Positions 34,230 to 47,500 of a stretch of DNA of 64,000 bases are shown piece by piece. Position 1 is the first letter of the stretch; each line of letters begins with the position of its first letter. The position numbers and the translations under genes are program-made. The stretch lies in contig JADRCO010000004.1 in NCBI GenBank assembly GCA_021464525.1, forward strand, positions 34,491 to 98,490, written 5' to 3'. Source of the DNA: Rhizophagus sp. LPA8_4_AMF. Lineage: Eukaryota; Glomeromycota; Glomeromycetes; Glomerales; Glomeraceae. Below the pieces are notes generated by a model. That model was not told the DNA's origin, searched no databases, and was given only the letters and a program-made list of their open reading frames with translations.

Positions 34230-37200
34230 TTATTTCAATCCAAACCCTTCACTTTCCATTATAGATCTTTTTAATTTTTCTTCCAATTTCTTTCGAGAAC
34301 GATACCGATATAAACAAAGTTGATTAAAGCAAGTATGCGCAATCGGAAATCTATAATTCATTTTTGTTTTTTAAATAAAAAACTTAATAAAACTAGGAAA
34401 AAACCAAAATTTTTTATCAATGATTACCTCTCGCTATCTTCTCCAATGCATGAAATTTTAAATGCTAAATTTGCCAACCCTGTAGCTGGAATTCGATCCG
34501 TTCCTGTTACAAATGTCAATAGTTTTCTTTGCATTTGAGGGTCCATCTCTCGAAATAAGGACCAGAAGTTTCTAATCGTTTCTTCATCTTCACTGAAACG
34601 TTCATATACAGTCACTGCTTTTAGCTCATCAATTTCTAGTGGTTCTGCGCTACCTCGAACTAAAAGTTCGATCTCTTCGGGTTGGAAAAGCTTGAATTTT
34701 TATAAAAAAAAATTTAAATTTTAGCTACACTGTTAAAAAGGAAAACCGGTACAATATAATACGTACAGACAAAGCATTACCACCACAAACATGGTAAAAT
34801 CCGCGCTTAAATGATTCAAACTGTTCTGTAATAGAATCATTAAGCACGAAATTAACGTATCTTTCAACGTAATCTATTTGAAAAAATGAATTAATATAAA
34901 GTAGTTTTTAATTAAAAGATAAAGTAATTTTAATCGATATAAAACATTTCGTATAATTACCTCTCCTATTATATTTTGTTACAGGTATGTTTTCGCCATT
35001 AGGTATAAGAGGAACTCTTTTTAATTCGCCAAATGCTTCGTATTCACCAACAAAATCGCGGCAAAATGTGGATTCAACATCCCCTTCAAATGTAAGAAGT
35101 TGTTCTAAACCTTTTGCAAAGGACTTTTATAAAATCAAAAAAATTTATAATATTTCTAATAGTAAAATCAATTCGTCAATATGGCTATTATTATTTAATG
35201 TGATAACATACCGGTTGAAATACCTTTAGATCCTCTAAACCAACATATATACCAAACAATTTCTTATAACATGCTAAGGGAAGATGTACATCTAATATAG
35301 TGGAATTATATATTGCGAGCCCAATAACTATTCCAACTAAATAATATTGGTCACTTGTTTCTAAACTTGCAGGATTAAACCAGCATAGTTTAGAGTCCTC
35401 ATCCCAAGTAAACATACCTTAAAATAAAATAAGTAATTAATACTGAAAAATTTAAATAATTATTAACTCAAAGGTATTGCACTTACCAAACTTTGGATCA
35501 AATAAATGCCTAACCAATAATAAGAACCACTCTTTTCTTAAACCACCTGCATCAACACCATCTTCACCAACAAACTCTATCCTTAATGATTTTTTCAGCT
35601 CCATTCCAATTTCTGAATTATAATCTTCTATATGTTTCAATGAATTTTCAATTTGCTTCAATGAATCTTCAATTAAATAATCTCTCCTTATCTTTAAGTT
35701 TAATGTTGGTGTCGTAATACGTTTATAAAAAAATATTGTATAGAGAGCTTCCTAAAAAAAAGCTAGAAATGTTCATAAATCTATTCGGCCTTTCTAATTG
35801 TAAACAAATAAAGTAAAATTAATTATAATAAATTAATTTAAAAACGTACCTGTGCTTTCATATCCTTCTGTCGTTTTGCATCATAATCAATAATTTTTAT
35901 TTTTCCTCCCATACTTATTAAAAATGGATACTGACAGAATGCAAATTTTCTATAAATAAGGAGATGGGTGAAGATACAGGCAAGAATAAATTGTGAGATT
36001 TATTATTCAACAAATATAAGCCAACCCACCAACGGTTACTAACCCAGACCGCTGTTCCCATGTATTGTAATCTGTTAGTAAGTCGATGTAATCTACAAAT
36101 GTGTTATAAAAATCTGATAGCGGGACCTTAGATGATTGTTTATTCGCCGCAACTAAATAAGAGTTATTTTATTAAAAAAGGTAAAGGTAACTACTATTAT
36201 TAATTTCAAAAAGATTGTAAAATTTCGTACATAACAATGCCATAACTCGTGCAGCAGAGCTAATTCTCCAATCTGACTCGTAATCAGGCGGAATTCTGGG
36301 GCTCGTGTTGCGTTGTTTGTTTAATAGAAATGTGATAAAGGAATTAACTAATTCTATACGTTTTCGGAAAATGTTAACGGATAATCTAAAGAAAAACATA
36401 ATCAGAAATTAATTATATATCATACTTAACCGATTTCACAGGTTATTTTTTTAACATAAAAAAAAAAAAAAATTTTAAACTAACCGTGTAAACCAGTTAA
36501 CTAAATAATGATGAAGTTCATTGCTTAAATTAGAAAGTAATCCAAATATCCTTTTTATAATGTCATGATGATGATATAACTCTTGAGGATAATTATGTTG
36601 CCCAAGAAGTGGGTTCTAATAAACAAAAATTTATAAATGATTTCATTATGATTATGTAAAATAATAATATTCATAATTTCGAAAAAAAAAATACAAACCT
36701 CGAGAATTATCATTAAGAATTTTATGTCCTCCTTGCGTTTTAACATTCTTTTAATGAATTGTAAAACAAATTACCATATAAGATTAAAAAGTAATTCCAA
36801 ATTAAGATATGAACTGTTGTCTAATATTACCTTCCAGGGCGTTTCAATATATTCTCAGTTGATTTCATCATTGACCTTATAACACTTTCAGGCTAAAAAA
36901 TATTTAATTAATTTTAGCTAATTTCAAAATAAATTTGATATTATATTAAAATCTAACACACCAAATCACATATAATTCTGTATGCTTCTCTAACATCATC
37001 TAATGCGACACCACAATCGTCCAAAGCGACAGGCCGACCCTTTTTATCACAAAATTTAATATTTTCTATTAATAAGATTAATACTAGCATATACTATATA
37101 ATATATATATACGTATATGATGAATATTCCAAGAAAAATTAATCCTTACGTTACTGAAACTTTCATTCAAAATATACCAATTAGAAAAAGATTTTTGTAT

Positions 37201-37892
37201 AGCTTGTTCTAATAATTCATAGTTTGGAGTACCTTTTCCATTGCTATGAACTATACAAGTATCAATCATTGATCGAATTCTGTCCAATGTTAACGGAGTG
37301 ATGAGTTCCGCTTTATTAATTAGAAATCAGATTAATTCATCATAGCATATAATCATTAAAAGCAAAACAAATTAAAGTACATTATTCTTGGCTCGCCTGA
37401 TAATTCAATACATACATCTTTGTATAGATGGTTTCAAGTCATTGATAGTTTGACATACGGTACATCGGAAACAAGACACTGTGATTGGAAATCGCAAAGT
37501 ACTATATTAGAGAAAAAACTGTTATTATTTATTACTATGGAACAAATTTTATATAGCCTGATAAAAAAATGAAAGTATAAATGAATAATTTACCTATCAC
37601 AGCACGTACATTTTCCCATTCTCTACAAATATTATAACAAAAAATGAGAAAAATTAAAAAAAAAATAAGTATCATAATACGTAAACTTTTTCAATTTGAA
37701 ACAAACCATATTAGTGTTTTGAGATGTTGGTGGAGGATAACCACCACCATTAACACCATTCGCGATGTTATTTTGAACAGGTCGGTTAAGTCCAGTGCTG
37801 CTGCTAGGACCCGCTAAATTAAAATTTGCTGGAGTACGATTTCCGAAGCCATTGATAGATGTACTAGAACTAGAAAATCCTTTATAATCCAT
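34230..37892 (-). CDS. HECT-type E3 ubiquitin ligase, HUL4-like
   Basis: HECT ligases take ubiquitin from an E2 onto a catalytic cysteine and pass it to substrates. Seventeen exons: 37707-37892, 37594-37622, 37416-37501, 37150-37310, 36962-37093, 36831-36892, 36699-36747, 36485-36615, 36231-36385, 36044-36152, 35850-35949, 35487-35751, 35212-35417, 34961-35123, 34767-34873, 34428-34690, 34230-34350. Total 774 residues. After a Ser/Gly/Asn-rich leader, exons 2-3 encode a small Cys cluster ([20 protein letters not shown], then RCTVCQ), a zinc-ribbon-like module as in fungal Hul4. The HECT domain occupies the C-terminal 360 residues: [43 protein letters not shown], and the catalytic Cys742 in [19 protein letters not shown]2-like identity is possible; the N-terminal cysteines favour Hul4. 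Confidence 0.88.
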
Positions 37893-38157
37893 GTGTTTGG
37901 AAAGACGTTTTTTTAAGTAATTTTATTGATATAAATTATTTTTAAAAATTAAAAATAAAAAATAATGTTCGATACACAAATTATTATAAATAGAAATGAT
38001 ATGTGCATTACTACATTTCTCCCATTCTTTATGAATCCCAGGTCTTTCTTAGATGTACAAGTTTAAAAACTAAGATACAAATATAGTTAAAAATTATAGT
38101 GAATCACATGCTATTTAAGGTATCTCCTAAAAAATTATCATCATAATTATTTTTACT
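37893..38157. promoter_or_regulatory. Shared divergent promoter region, HECT ligase and URA3
   Basis: 265 bp between start codons. AT-rich; no site recognised with confidence. It must carry both promoters. Confidence 0.45.
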
Positions 38158-39113
38158 ATGGTTTCAAAGAAGAAATATGGAGAACGTGTTGAAAACTTTT
38201 CTAATAAAGCAGCTCGTGAACTTCTCTCTCTTATTGAACATAAGAAAACTAATCTATCACTTGCTCTTGATGTAACTACGAAACGAGAGTTTCTTGAAAT
38301 AGCTGATAAGGCCGGACCATACATTTGTTTATTAAAAGTAAAGTTTTAAAGCAAATAGTTAAAAATATTTGTTGATATTTTTCTAATTAATTTATTTAAT
38401 GTTAAGACTCATATAGACATTTTGATAGATTTTGATCAAGATTTTATTGAACAACTTAAGGAATTGCGGACCAAACACGAATTTATGATCTTTGAAGATA
38501 GGAAATTCGCTGATATTGGTGCAGTCTGTGCTTATAATAATAAATAAATAAACATTTATTTTTTCTTGATTCTATGTATAAATGATAAATCTTTCAAATC
38601 TTTTCGCTATTAGGAAACACAGTGAAGCATCAATATTCCAAAGGTATTTACAAAATTTCAGAATGGGCAGATATTACAAATGCACATCCTTTACCTGGTG
38701 ATGGAATAGTTTCTGGATTAAAAGAAGTGGGGCTAGTCTTGGGTCGTGGATTACTACTACTTGCAGAGATGTCTTCTAAAGGTAGTTTGGCCACTGGAGC
38801 ATATACAGAAGCTGCAGTAGATATGGCTCGTAGACATAAAGATTTTGTTATTGGATTTATTTCTGGACGGAAATTAATTAGCGATGATGATAAAGAAGAT
38901 TTTATAGTCATGACCCCTGGAGTTGGACTTGATGTTTCTACGGATGGATTAGGTCAACAGTATAGAACACCTAGGAATGTTATATTGGAAAGTGGCAGTG
39001 ATATTATTATTGTGGGCCGTGGAATTTACGGAAGTGACAAAGATGTTGCTGTAGAAGCGCAACGATATAGAGATGCTGGTTGGAAGGCTTATTTAGAAAG
39101 ATTAGCAAATTAA
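38158..39113 (+). CDS. URA3: Orotidine-5'-phosphate decarboxylase
   Basis: Catalyses OMP to UMP, the last step of de novo pyrimidine synthesis. Exons: 38158-38337, 38407-38518, 38614-39113. Total 263 residues, the fungal length. Active-site residues are visible: KTHIDIL, and [10 protein letters not shown] with Asp91, Lys93 and Asp96, which fall at the same numbers as in yeast Ura3. Further blocks are [56 protein letters not shown] and [12 protein letters not shown] (phosphate-binding loop). The second donor is GTGCAG rather than GTAAG-like, and is supported by exact protein continuity ([11 protein letters not shown]). Convergent with NIC96, 311 bp between stops. Confidence 0.97.
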
Positions 39114-39333
39114 TTTGTGAGCATTACAAGAAATGCGCTATTTTATCATGTTTAGCATTAAATTTAGCACATATAGAATGAGTCTTAACGTCATGAAAAT
39201 AAAAAAAGGACTATTTGAATAGCGCATCTATATGCGGGAAATTATAAATTGTAATTTATTTAAAATTTAATCATGGCAGGCATATTTTTTGAAATGAATC
39301 AAAAGTTTTATACGTATGGGATTATTTAATTTA

Positions 39334-39364
<31 letters not shown>

Positions 39365-39424
39365 TTTATTTTTTGTAATATAATTTACTTAGTTGTATTT
39401 CAAAATTACGATCAACTGATCCAT
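39114..39424. other. Convergent intergenic region; no gene seen
   Basis: 311 bp between the URA3 and NIC96 stop codons, with a (tttatttatt)n-like run at 39330-39375. Probably both 3' UTRs. Confidence 0.45.
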
Positions 39425-42400
39425 TTATCTCATTAAAACTTCGAGCTCGTTCAATTTTTGATAAACATCTGATGTAATTGCGCTATAATTAAGAAAAGAA
39501 TGAAGTTAATTACAAGTCTCATGAATATAACAATAAAAATTTTAAACAGATGGATAACCTTGATTTTAAATATCCTACAAATGAAACTAGGCATTTAGCC
39601 TTTTGTCGAAGAACAAAAGTATCCTGAATTAAAAAATAATTTAGTTGAAGGTTTTTTGAAATTTTATGAGATGTTATTGTAAAAGAAGAAACTTACATCT
39701 AAATATTTACTCGAAGGACTCGGTGACATAAATGAAGTTTGTTCTTTCAATTGTTCATAACGTGAATGTATACAACGCATTGTGATAAGTAGAAGTTCTG
39801 CCACACAGTTCTTCAATTGACCATCAAACCCATCTATTGCAGCAGCTTTTTGTTTAATTATGCTAACATCTTCTTCAAAGGGAAAGAGGTCAACATTTTG
39901 TATAACCTATTTTTTTAAAAAAATAAATAAATAAATAAATACGTATAAATTATATTTATAAATCAAATGATAATTATAAAAGAAATTATTACATTAAGGG
40001 CATTCTCAAAATCTTGTTTTTTGTACAATTCTATAAAGTCAACCAGACCGAGTAATTTTTCACACGTCTGTATACGTTCTGCTGGTAATCTCATTGTTAT
40101 TTGATGTTTTTTATAATCCTGTAACACTTTCTTAATTTCTTGTGGATTCAATTCCTGTGCACTTTCTGGTTGCATTGCAACACCTTGAATAGAAACCCAT
40201 ATGTATTCCGCTAACATCTTATTAAGCAACACAATGATTTCCTCATAATTCTACAAAAGAAAATTATAGAAAAACATAAAATTTCATTATCCTAACTAAT
40301 TAGGTAAAAGTTTATATTCATTTGTTTACCTCTGTTAATTCATAAAGACTTTGAGCTGCTTTAAATTTTCCATCTTCAACACACTGTCGAGCAAGTGCAT
40401 CAACTATAGTTTCATTGAATTCTTGTTCATCATCAATGTACATTAAAGACATATATTTTTTTATTTGGCCCTAATTTAAAATAATAAGTTAAATATTAAC
40501 TCAATGGAACCATAGTTTATATGCAGATGATAAAATATACGAACCTCTCTACTCCGAACATCACCAACCAATTCTGAAAACGCTTCTGTGTCATATACAA
40601 GTTGCCTAACATAATAATGACATAACTCACTCTGATATCGTCCACTGTCTGTTTGGCGGTTTCCATACAGATAAAGCAAAATAAGGTATTGGAATGCTGT
40701 GCTATAAGCTTTATCATTGGCTAACTTACGCACATATTGATATATAATTGTGTTAAAATTAAGCTTTGGACGAGATTCATCTTCATCAATAACTATAAAT
40801 ATAAAATTCAATCCGAATAGGATCAATAACTTCATTCAATGTATTCAATGTTGAAATAGAAATACCAATAAATTGTGTGATGTTTGAAATGATTTAACTT
40901 TAAAAACTCGATTTCACATTAAGTGAATTTTGGAATTCAATCATTCTTCATTAAACTTACTTAATGCCATAGCTTCTGCAGATTCTGGAACTCTAAGCAA
41001 TCCATAATATGCAAGTGATATAGCAAAATGTACAGCATCCTCAGTATACTCATGGTAGAGATAATATATCGCCTAATTGATAATATTAAAAGTTATTATT
41101 TTCTTATATTAAGAGCATAAATACAGTAATTTAAATAATTACCTTTTCAAATTGAAGAGTTAACAATAAAACACGGAAATATTGCATAGGATCTTTACCA
41201 CTGTGATTAAAATGAGCGGGACCTAAATCCCGTACTTTCTTTTGAAATCTCTCAAGTGAGAGATTATCTGAACCGGTTTCACTTTCCATATCTATTTCAC
41301 GAATACACATTAGCTATAAAATAAAAGAATAAGATAAATAAAGAAATAATTATAATTAACAGAAGTTTTAAGTATTATAATAATTACATGTAACCACATA
41401 AAATCTTCAAATGTAGGACTAATACTGTCTGTCGGTGTCCGTTGGGGTAATTCTTCCATCTGAGCAATTATTTGATACAGTAAGCATTTATACGGGTCAT
41501 AATAATGAACTGGAAGAGGTGGCCATTGTTTAATTTCTGTCACTAATTTTTGTCGGTCATCCAAAGGAAGACTGTAAAATATAGGAGAAAAATATTAAAA
41601 TATTTTATATGGTTAATTCCATTAGTAATAAAATTTGGTACTGTTAAAACAATTTAGCAAACAAACCTATTATTATTATTTATAAATTTTGTAAAATATA
41701 CGATAAACGTCTGGTCTTGTTTTGAAAAGTTGCTTTTATAACCTTGTGCAACCTGTAAAGCATCTTGATAATGACCTTGACGAAGCAAAATAAAAATATG
41801 CCCCCATATTGGGATATTTTCCGCCATCTTTTTAATACATAATAAATTTGATAAATTCGAGATTATTACATGAATTAATTTATACAGAATAATTAAGATA
41901 AAAACTTCAAATACCTGTAAGTTATTTATTGGAATTCCTCCATTAGGCCTATGGATAGCACGTAGCATAGCGCGAGCTGTATTACTTACGGACGGCTGTC
42001 CGCCCAATAGAGCTTCGGTACGGAATGAATTCACATATTCTAATGAATATGCGCGATATCTTTAAAAAAAGTTCAGAAATAATAGCATTACATTGTATTG
42101 TATAATTATTGAAATACTCAGAAAAAAAGGATACGATTCTTCCAGATAACGTTTTGCTCCGTTTAATAAAGTCCTGTAGAGTTCTTTATTCTCCAGACTT
42201 GAAGCAGGTGCCATATATGCTTTAGCATAATGACGTTCTTTTAAAGGATAACGGGCAAAACGCCCATCTATAACATTATTTTCTCCAACAATAGATATAA
42301 GACTCTGCCAACATTGAACTAATTTTTTTACCTAAAGAAATTATAAATAAATGCATTAATTAAAAGAAAAAATTTTCCACCTTTAAACCTTATTATGTTG

Positions 42401-43617
42401 AAAATGATTTGGGATAAATAAATGACTCTTACATAATCTACACCAAGTTTTTTTGCGGCATTTGTAAATTCATTTATAATACCATACTCTATCTTCGATA
42501 ATCTAAAATTGTTTAACTTAGATACGATATCAAAATATATCAGATGCCTCTGATTTAATTGTGAAGTTGATTCGCTCCTGAATGATACTGTTCTTTCTCC
42601 TGCAGTTACATAAGATGATCTCTAAAAATCATTATATAATAATTAATATTGATTTTAAAATAATAGATTGCATATCAAAAACATGGAGCTAACCGGGGTT
42701 GAGGATCCGGGAAAACTTCCTGAAGAAGACCCTCTCAATGGAGTTTGAAATATAGAACGACTATTCCCTGGTGTAGAAAATAAATCAGAACTACTACTGG
42801 AAGTACCAGTTGGAATATGCTGACCGAGTTCTTCAAAAACTTTTCTTTTTGTTTTGTCCCAATCTTGTATAAGACATCGATCAAAATAGGCGTTATAATC
42901 ATTTATGGTCTAAATTTTAGTAGTTAGCTATTAAAAAAATTTCATACTTTTATAGTAAATAATTCGAATCAATAAAAATTAATAATAAATCTTGCTCAAC
43001 CTGTGTATGTCCATCTTTAATAATACTAGAAATCGTTTGTTGATGTTTATGTTCAATAAATTTCTAACAAAAAAAATAGGTTAATAAGAAGGAAAGTAAT
43101 CAAATCCAGGAACTACAAAATCTTGATTTACCTCAACATCCGTATCTGGTAAAATATCCCGTGGTTCAAAAGCACCCAATACATTTATTCTCTTAACTTC
43201 TTGTGATAATCTATCACCATCAATCCCAATATTCGCTAAAAAATAAGGGCTAGAGACGCGTCAGCATTATTAAAAATATTTTTCAGAAAAGATTGGCCAT
43301 TATTTTTTCAATTAAAAAAAAAGTTACAAACGAGAAACAGCAATGTATCACAAATATTCACTGTTCTTATTAAATAAGTTTTTTAATGATGAAAAATAGT
43401 TCTTTTCCAATAATTAATAAAAAAATTTTAATTAAGGAACTTACGCTTTTCTTTCAGGTTCTTCTCCAGGTTTTACAACTTTATCAGCAAGTTTACGCGA
43501 CTGTTTTTCAATTTGTTCCAAATTTCGCTCAATGGGCGGTATGTCTTGTTTTACGATTGCATTTGCAACCTTACGAGATCTTTCTGCAAGTTGCTTCAGT
43601 TGGTTAGTAGTAGCCAT
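39425..43617 (-). CDS. NIC96: Nucleoporin Nic96/Nup93
   Basis: Scaffold nucleoporin of the inner ring of the nuclear pore. Seventeen exons: 43445-43617, 43132-43249, 43001-43063, 42694-42909, 42433-42621, 42135-42331, 41915-42059, 41667-41827, 41388-41571, 41143-41313, 40961-41072, 40545-40792, 40330-40470, 39993-40250, 39697-39906, 39559-39623, 39425-39482. Total 902 residues. The N-terminus (IPPIERNLEQIEKQSRKLAD) aligns with the vertebrate Nup93 'ERNLQEIQ' helix, followed by FEPRDILPDTDVE and the linker to the alpha-solenoid. The solenoid holds family blocks such as WGHIFILLRQGHYQDALQVA, FEDFMWLHLMCIREID, AIYYLYHEYTEDAVHFAISL and AYYGLL. Choice of the acceptor before PYFLANIGIDGD was decided by phase; a nearer AG 14 bases downstream breaks the frame. 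The C-terminus ends LKELEVLMR-like (read here as KLNELEVLMR), a normal Nup93 end. Confidence 0.94.
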
Positions 43618-44503
43618 ACTATACTTTCTGACTGAAATAGATAGATACTCGTCAAACAAACGCAAACAAGATTGTTAAGCAGTGTAATGGAAAATTTATA
43701 GTTTTTTTACGATCAATGAAATAAATTGAATTTGCTATATTAGGTAATCCAAATCCTGGTAGTCGCATCGAAGTTCATTATAACAAATTACATATTTAGC
43801 ATTTTAAAATGAGAATAATGAGAATGAATATACACAACTGACAACAGGTTATTGAAGATTACTGATGATGACAATAACATAGGGTACCTCTCTATTTTCA
43901 TCTAATTAATCAGATGATGTTTCACTTCTCAATAATTTATATTAAAAATATAAAAAATTAAAGCAACATTTGGACGTAATAAAACTAAATATTAGTTTTT
44001 ATTTTTATTTTTCTTTTCTATTTCTAAAATAAAAAGTCTGTTCTTTTCTTTAGAATCTAAAATCTATCTTGCAGATATAACAGATATATCAAAACTCATG
44101 GTTTTAATGATTTAACTTCACAAATTTTCTTTGTCTATATTTGGCCTATTAATATATTTAATAATAAATTCATCTCTAAACGATTACTTTAATTTTGAAA
44201 TGATTTCTAATAATTTTAATATTGAATTGCTTCTAGCATTCATCCTTTATTGATTGGCCAAAAGTCACGTGATAAACTTATATAAGATGTTATCCATAAT
44301 TTAAAAAATAGTGGTCAGTAGTAATAAATTAATGAATCAATTAAATATTATTTTGATGAAAGATTTATGTAATAAATAATTTTTTTTTTTGTTATTAAAC
44401 TATTATTATCCAACTTTATTTTGTGGTCCTCAAATTACAAGAAATTATTATATTATCTATTATGTGAATTATATGTCAATGCCCACAAAACAATTACATT
44501 CTC
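43618..44503. other. Intergenic; no gene seen
   Basis: About 885 bp between the NIC96 start and the proposed SEN1 stop. It includes the NIC96 promoter. A 65-codon open stretch on the plus strand at 44389-44586 overlaps the end of SEN1 and has no family resemblance. Confidence 0.4.
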
Positions 44504-47500
44504 TTATAAAAGTCCTCTCTCAAATGTTAAATCAGAACACTGATGAAAAAAAAAAGAAGTGTCCCCAAATAAATGAGTTAATATAAGAAATGTTTAACTA
44601 AAAAAAGGGTCAGTTTAACACTTACATCAGTATAAAAGCCTCGTTGTATTGCATCCTTAATCAATCCTTTCCACTGAGAATTAGTTTCTAATGCCGCTCT
44701 ATTTCCGAGGATAAACAATGAACATTTAGCTCTAGTTAGGGCTACGTTCATGCGACGAATATCTTTGAGGAACCCAATCCCTTTATCTTCTCCAACTCGA
44801 ACACAGGAAAATATTATTATATCTTTTTCCCGCCCTTGAAATCCATCCTGAATTATGACAACCAAATTAATTAGTAATTAGCTTGATAAATAAAATAAAT
44901 TATCGTTCAAATAATTACTTACTACGGTATTGAATTCTATCTTATTGTAGTAAGACTCAGGAACCTTTTGCTTAAATTTTGCCCTGAGCTCAATCAATTG
45001 CCTTTTGTACGGAGTAATAATACCGACTTTATCTTTGAACTAAAAAAAAATATTTATGATGTAAATGAGATATTATTACTATTTGTCCTTTTTTCTAAAG
45101 AAGATAAGTATATATATAAAATACTTACATCAACATCTTGGAATTTTTTGATTAAAGTTAAAAATAATTTTACGGCTACATAAGCCTCATCAGTATTATA
45201 CGAAGACATCTTCTTATCTTTAATCATTTTTCCTTCAACATCAAAAAATCTATACGGTCCAAAGATATGCATACTATGCCATACTTGCGATTTTTTTCTT
45301 TCTAAATCAGGTGCATCTAATAATGCATTGTTATAAAACAAACGACTTGGAAATCTGCTAATTTCGGGATGCATTCGATATTGTGTATCTAACAAGTGAA
45401 TAGCACTCGGAAAACATCTTTGAAATCGAACAAATAAGCTTTGTTCGTATGAATAATCTGTAGCAATTTGAGACAATACCGTTGGAGGCAATTGGTTAGG
45501 ATCTCCAACCAAAACAATCCTGCTTGCGTTGTATTTGAGAGGTATTAATGTATTTAATTCTATCGCTTGGGCGGCTTCATCAATTATAACAGTAGAAAAT
45601 TGTATGCCAATATTTGCAAATGTCTCGTGTCCGCTTCCTGCCAATGTCGCACAAACAACATCGGCTTCGAACAAATCGGCATTACTAACATTTCCACGTT
45701 TTGCCATGTAATTAACACTTTGTTGTTCTGCTTTCAAATTTCTCAAAATTTCATAAACTTTCGCTATTTCATCCTTAGTTTGATCAATTTCCGCATCTAT
45801 CGTACTTCGATCCCATCCACTTCGTGCTTCTTGACGTCTTTTATTTAAATTTTTTAATTTTTTTTCCAATCGATCCAATTTTAACTTTTGTTCACCTTCG
45901 GGTGAATTAGGATCTTTATCTGAACTATCTAATTTACCAAATCTTACAACGTTCAAATGAACGAAATCACCACAAGAATTGTAAATTCCTTGTCGAAGCC
46001 TCCTTTCCAATTCATCCACCGCTGCATTACTAGGTGCACATGCTAAAATTCTATGTTTATAGTGATTAGATACACCTCTAAGAGAACTTATGATCGCTAG
46101 TATTGTCGATGTCTTGCCGGTACCCGGAGGACCTTGTATTAACGAGAAGCCATTTTTCTGTTGTATGACCTTGTGAACAGCCTCTGCTTGGGATTGATTA
46201 ATGTGAAAATTTGTCATATATTCGACTAATTCATTTTCAGGAATTGGACTATAAATTTGCCCTTTCGGGTTTAAGATCACATCTTTGTATTGAAAGTATG
46301 GCAATCCAACTAAAGCAGCATATTCCCGTTTAGGAGGTGTTAGACTCATGATTCTATATACCAACCAACTCGTTTCTGGCCTCAACTCGCTCCTAATACT
46401 CATATCTTCATTTTGTAAATAACATAATAATGTAACATGTTCATGGTTCGTGCAACTTTTCACAATAGCCAAAAACATTTTAGCTGAGTCTTTGTTTGGA
46501 ATATTCTGTACTACAATTACTAAATCACTATCAGCTATATTTCTCATCTTATCCAAATTCATCCTACACGATAATTCTTGAAAATCATCAATGGAAGCTA
46601 TACCTTTAATTATCAATTTATCATATTTATCATTATCCATATCTAAATCTTCTTTCGATTGCACGAAACTTTGCCAACATTCCAAGATCAATAATGGCTC
46701 GAAAATTTCGATATATTGTTCGACACTCTCGAATGTGTCTGGAATTTGATGGTATTGATCTCTTAAAGTATTTGGTGGAAGTTCTCCTTTTGATTTCAAA
46801 CCCCATGATAATACTTTCTTGAAGAGATTATTTATATTTGGTTTCAACCTCTTTTCTATATTATCTCTTCTACGTTTATTGGCGACTGCTCGCTGTTGAA
46901 ACGATGATTTATTATGTTTAATTACTTCACTCATATCAAGCAACTTTGTTTTTCTTGGCTTCGGTGGTGGTGGAATAAACTTTCGCAATCTTGAATTATT
47001 AAAATTATTCGAGTTTTTACCGTCATCTATTTTCACCCTTTTCGATTTTCTAGGATTGACACTTTCCGCACTTTCATTATCTGATGTTGATGAAATAGCC
47101 TGGGGTGTAACTGATCTTGATAAAGATTTTTGTGAAGTTTCCGAATCAACTATTTCGATCTCTCGGAGTTTACGACGCTCTTCGTCGATCTTAGCATACT
47201 TTTCATTTTCCTCTTTAGATTTCTTATATATTTCAAATTTCTTCTTTTGTTCTTTTAGGAATGACTCGCGCATTTTACTGATTATACTTTGTTCCTTTCG
47301 ACTATTAGGTGCTTTTGATTGATTCCAAGAAATAGGTTTCCTTGGCATCATCTTTAATGTCACGTTTTTCTGTTGTTTTTCAGATGATTCCTCAGTAGTC
47401 TTTGTAGTCTCAGTAGTTATTAATTCAGATGAGTCTTTAGAAGTAATAGATGGAGTATTTGTTGTCCGCGAATTAAGTGAAATTGGATTTTCTAGAGTTC

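Noticed and set aside
43232-43236. The AG nearest to the NIC96 exon-2 coding block as its acceptor
   Set aside because: It leaves the wrong phase; the AG at 43250-43251 gives PYFLANIGIDG in frame and matches Nup93.
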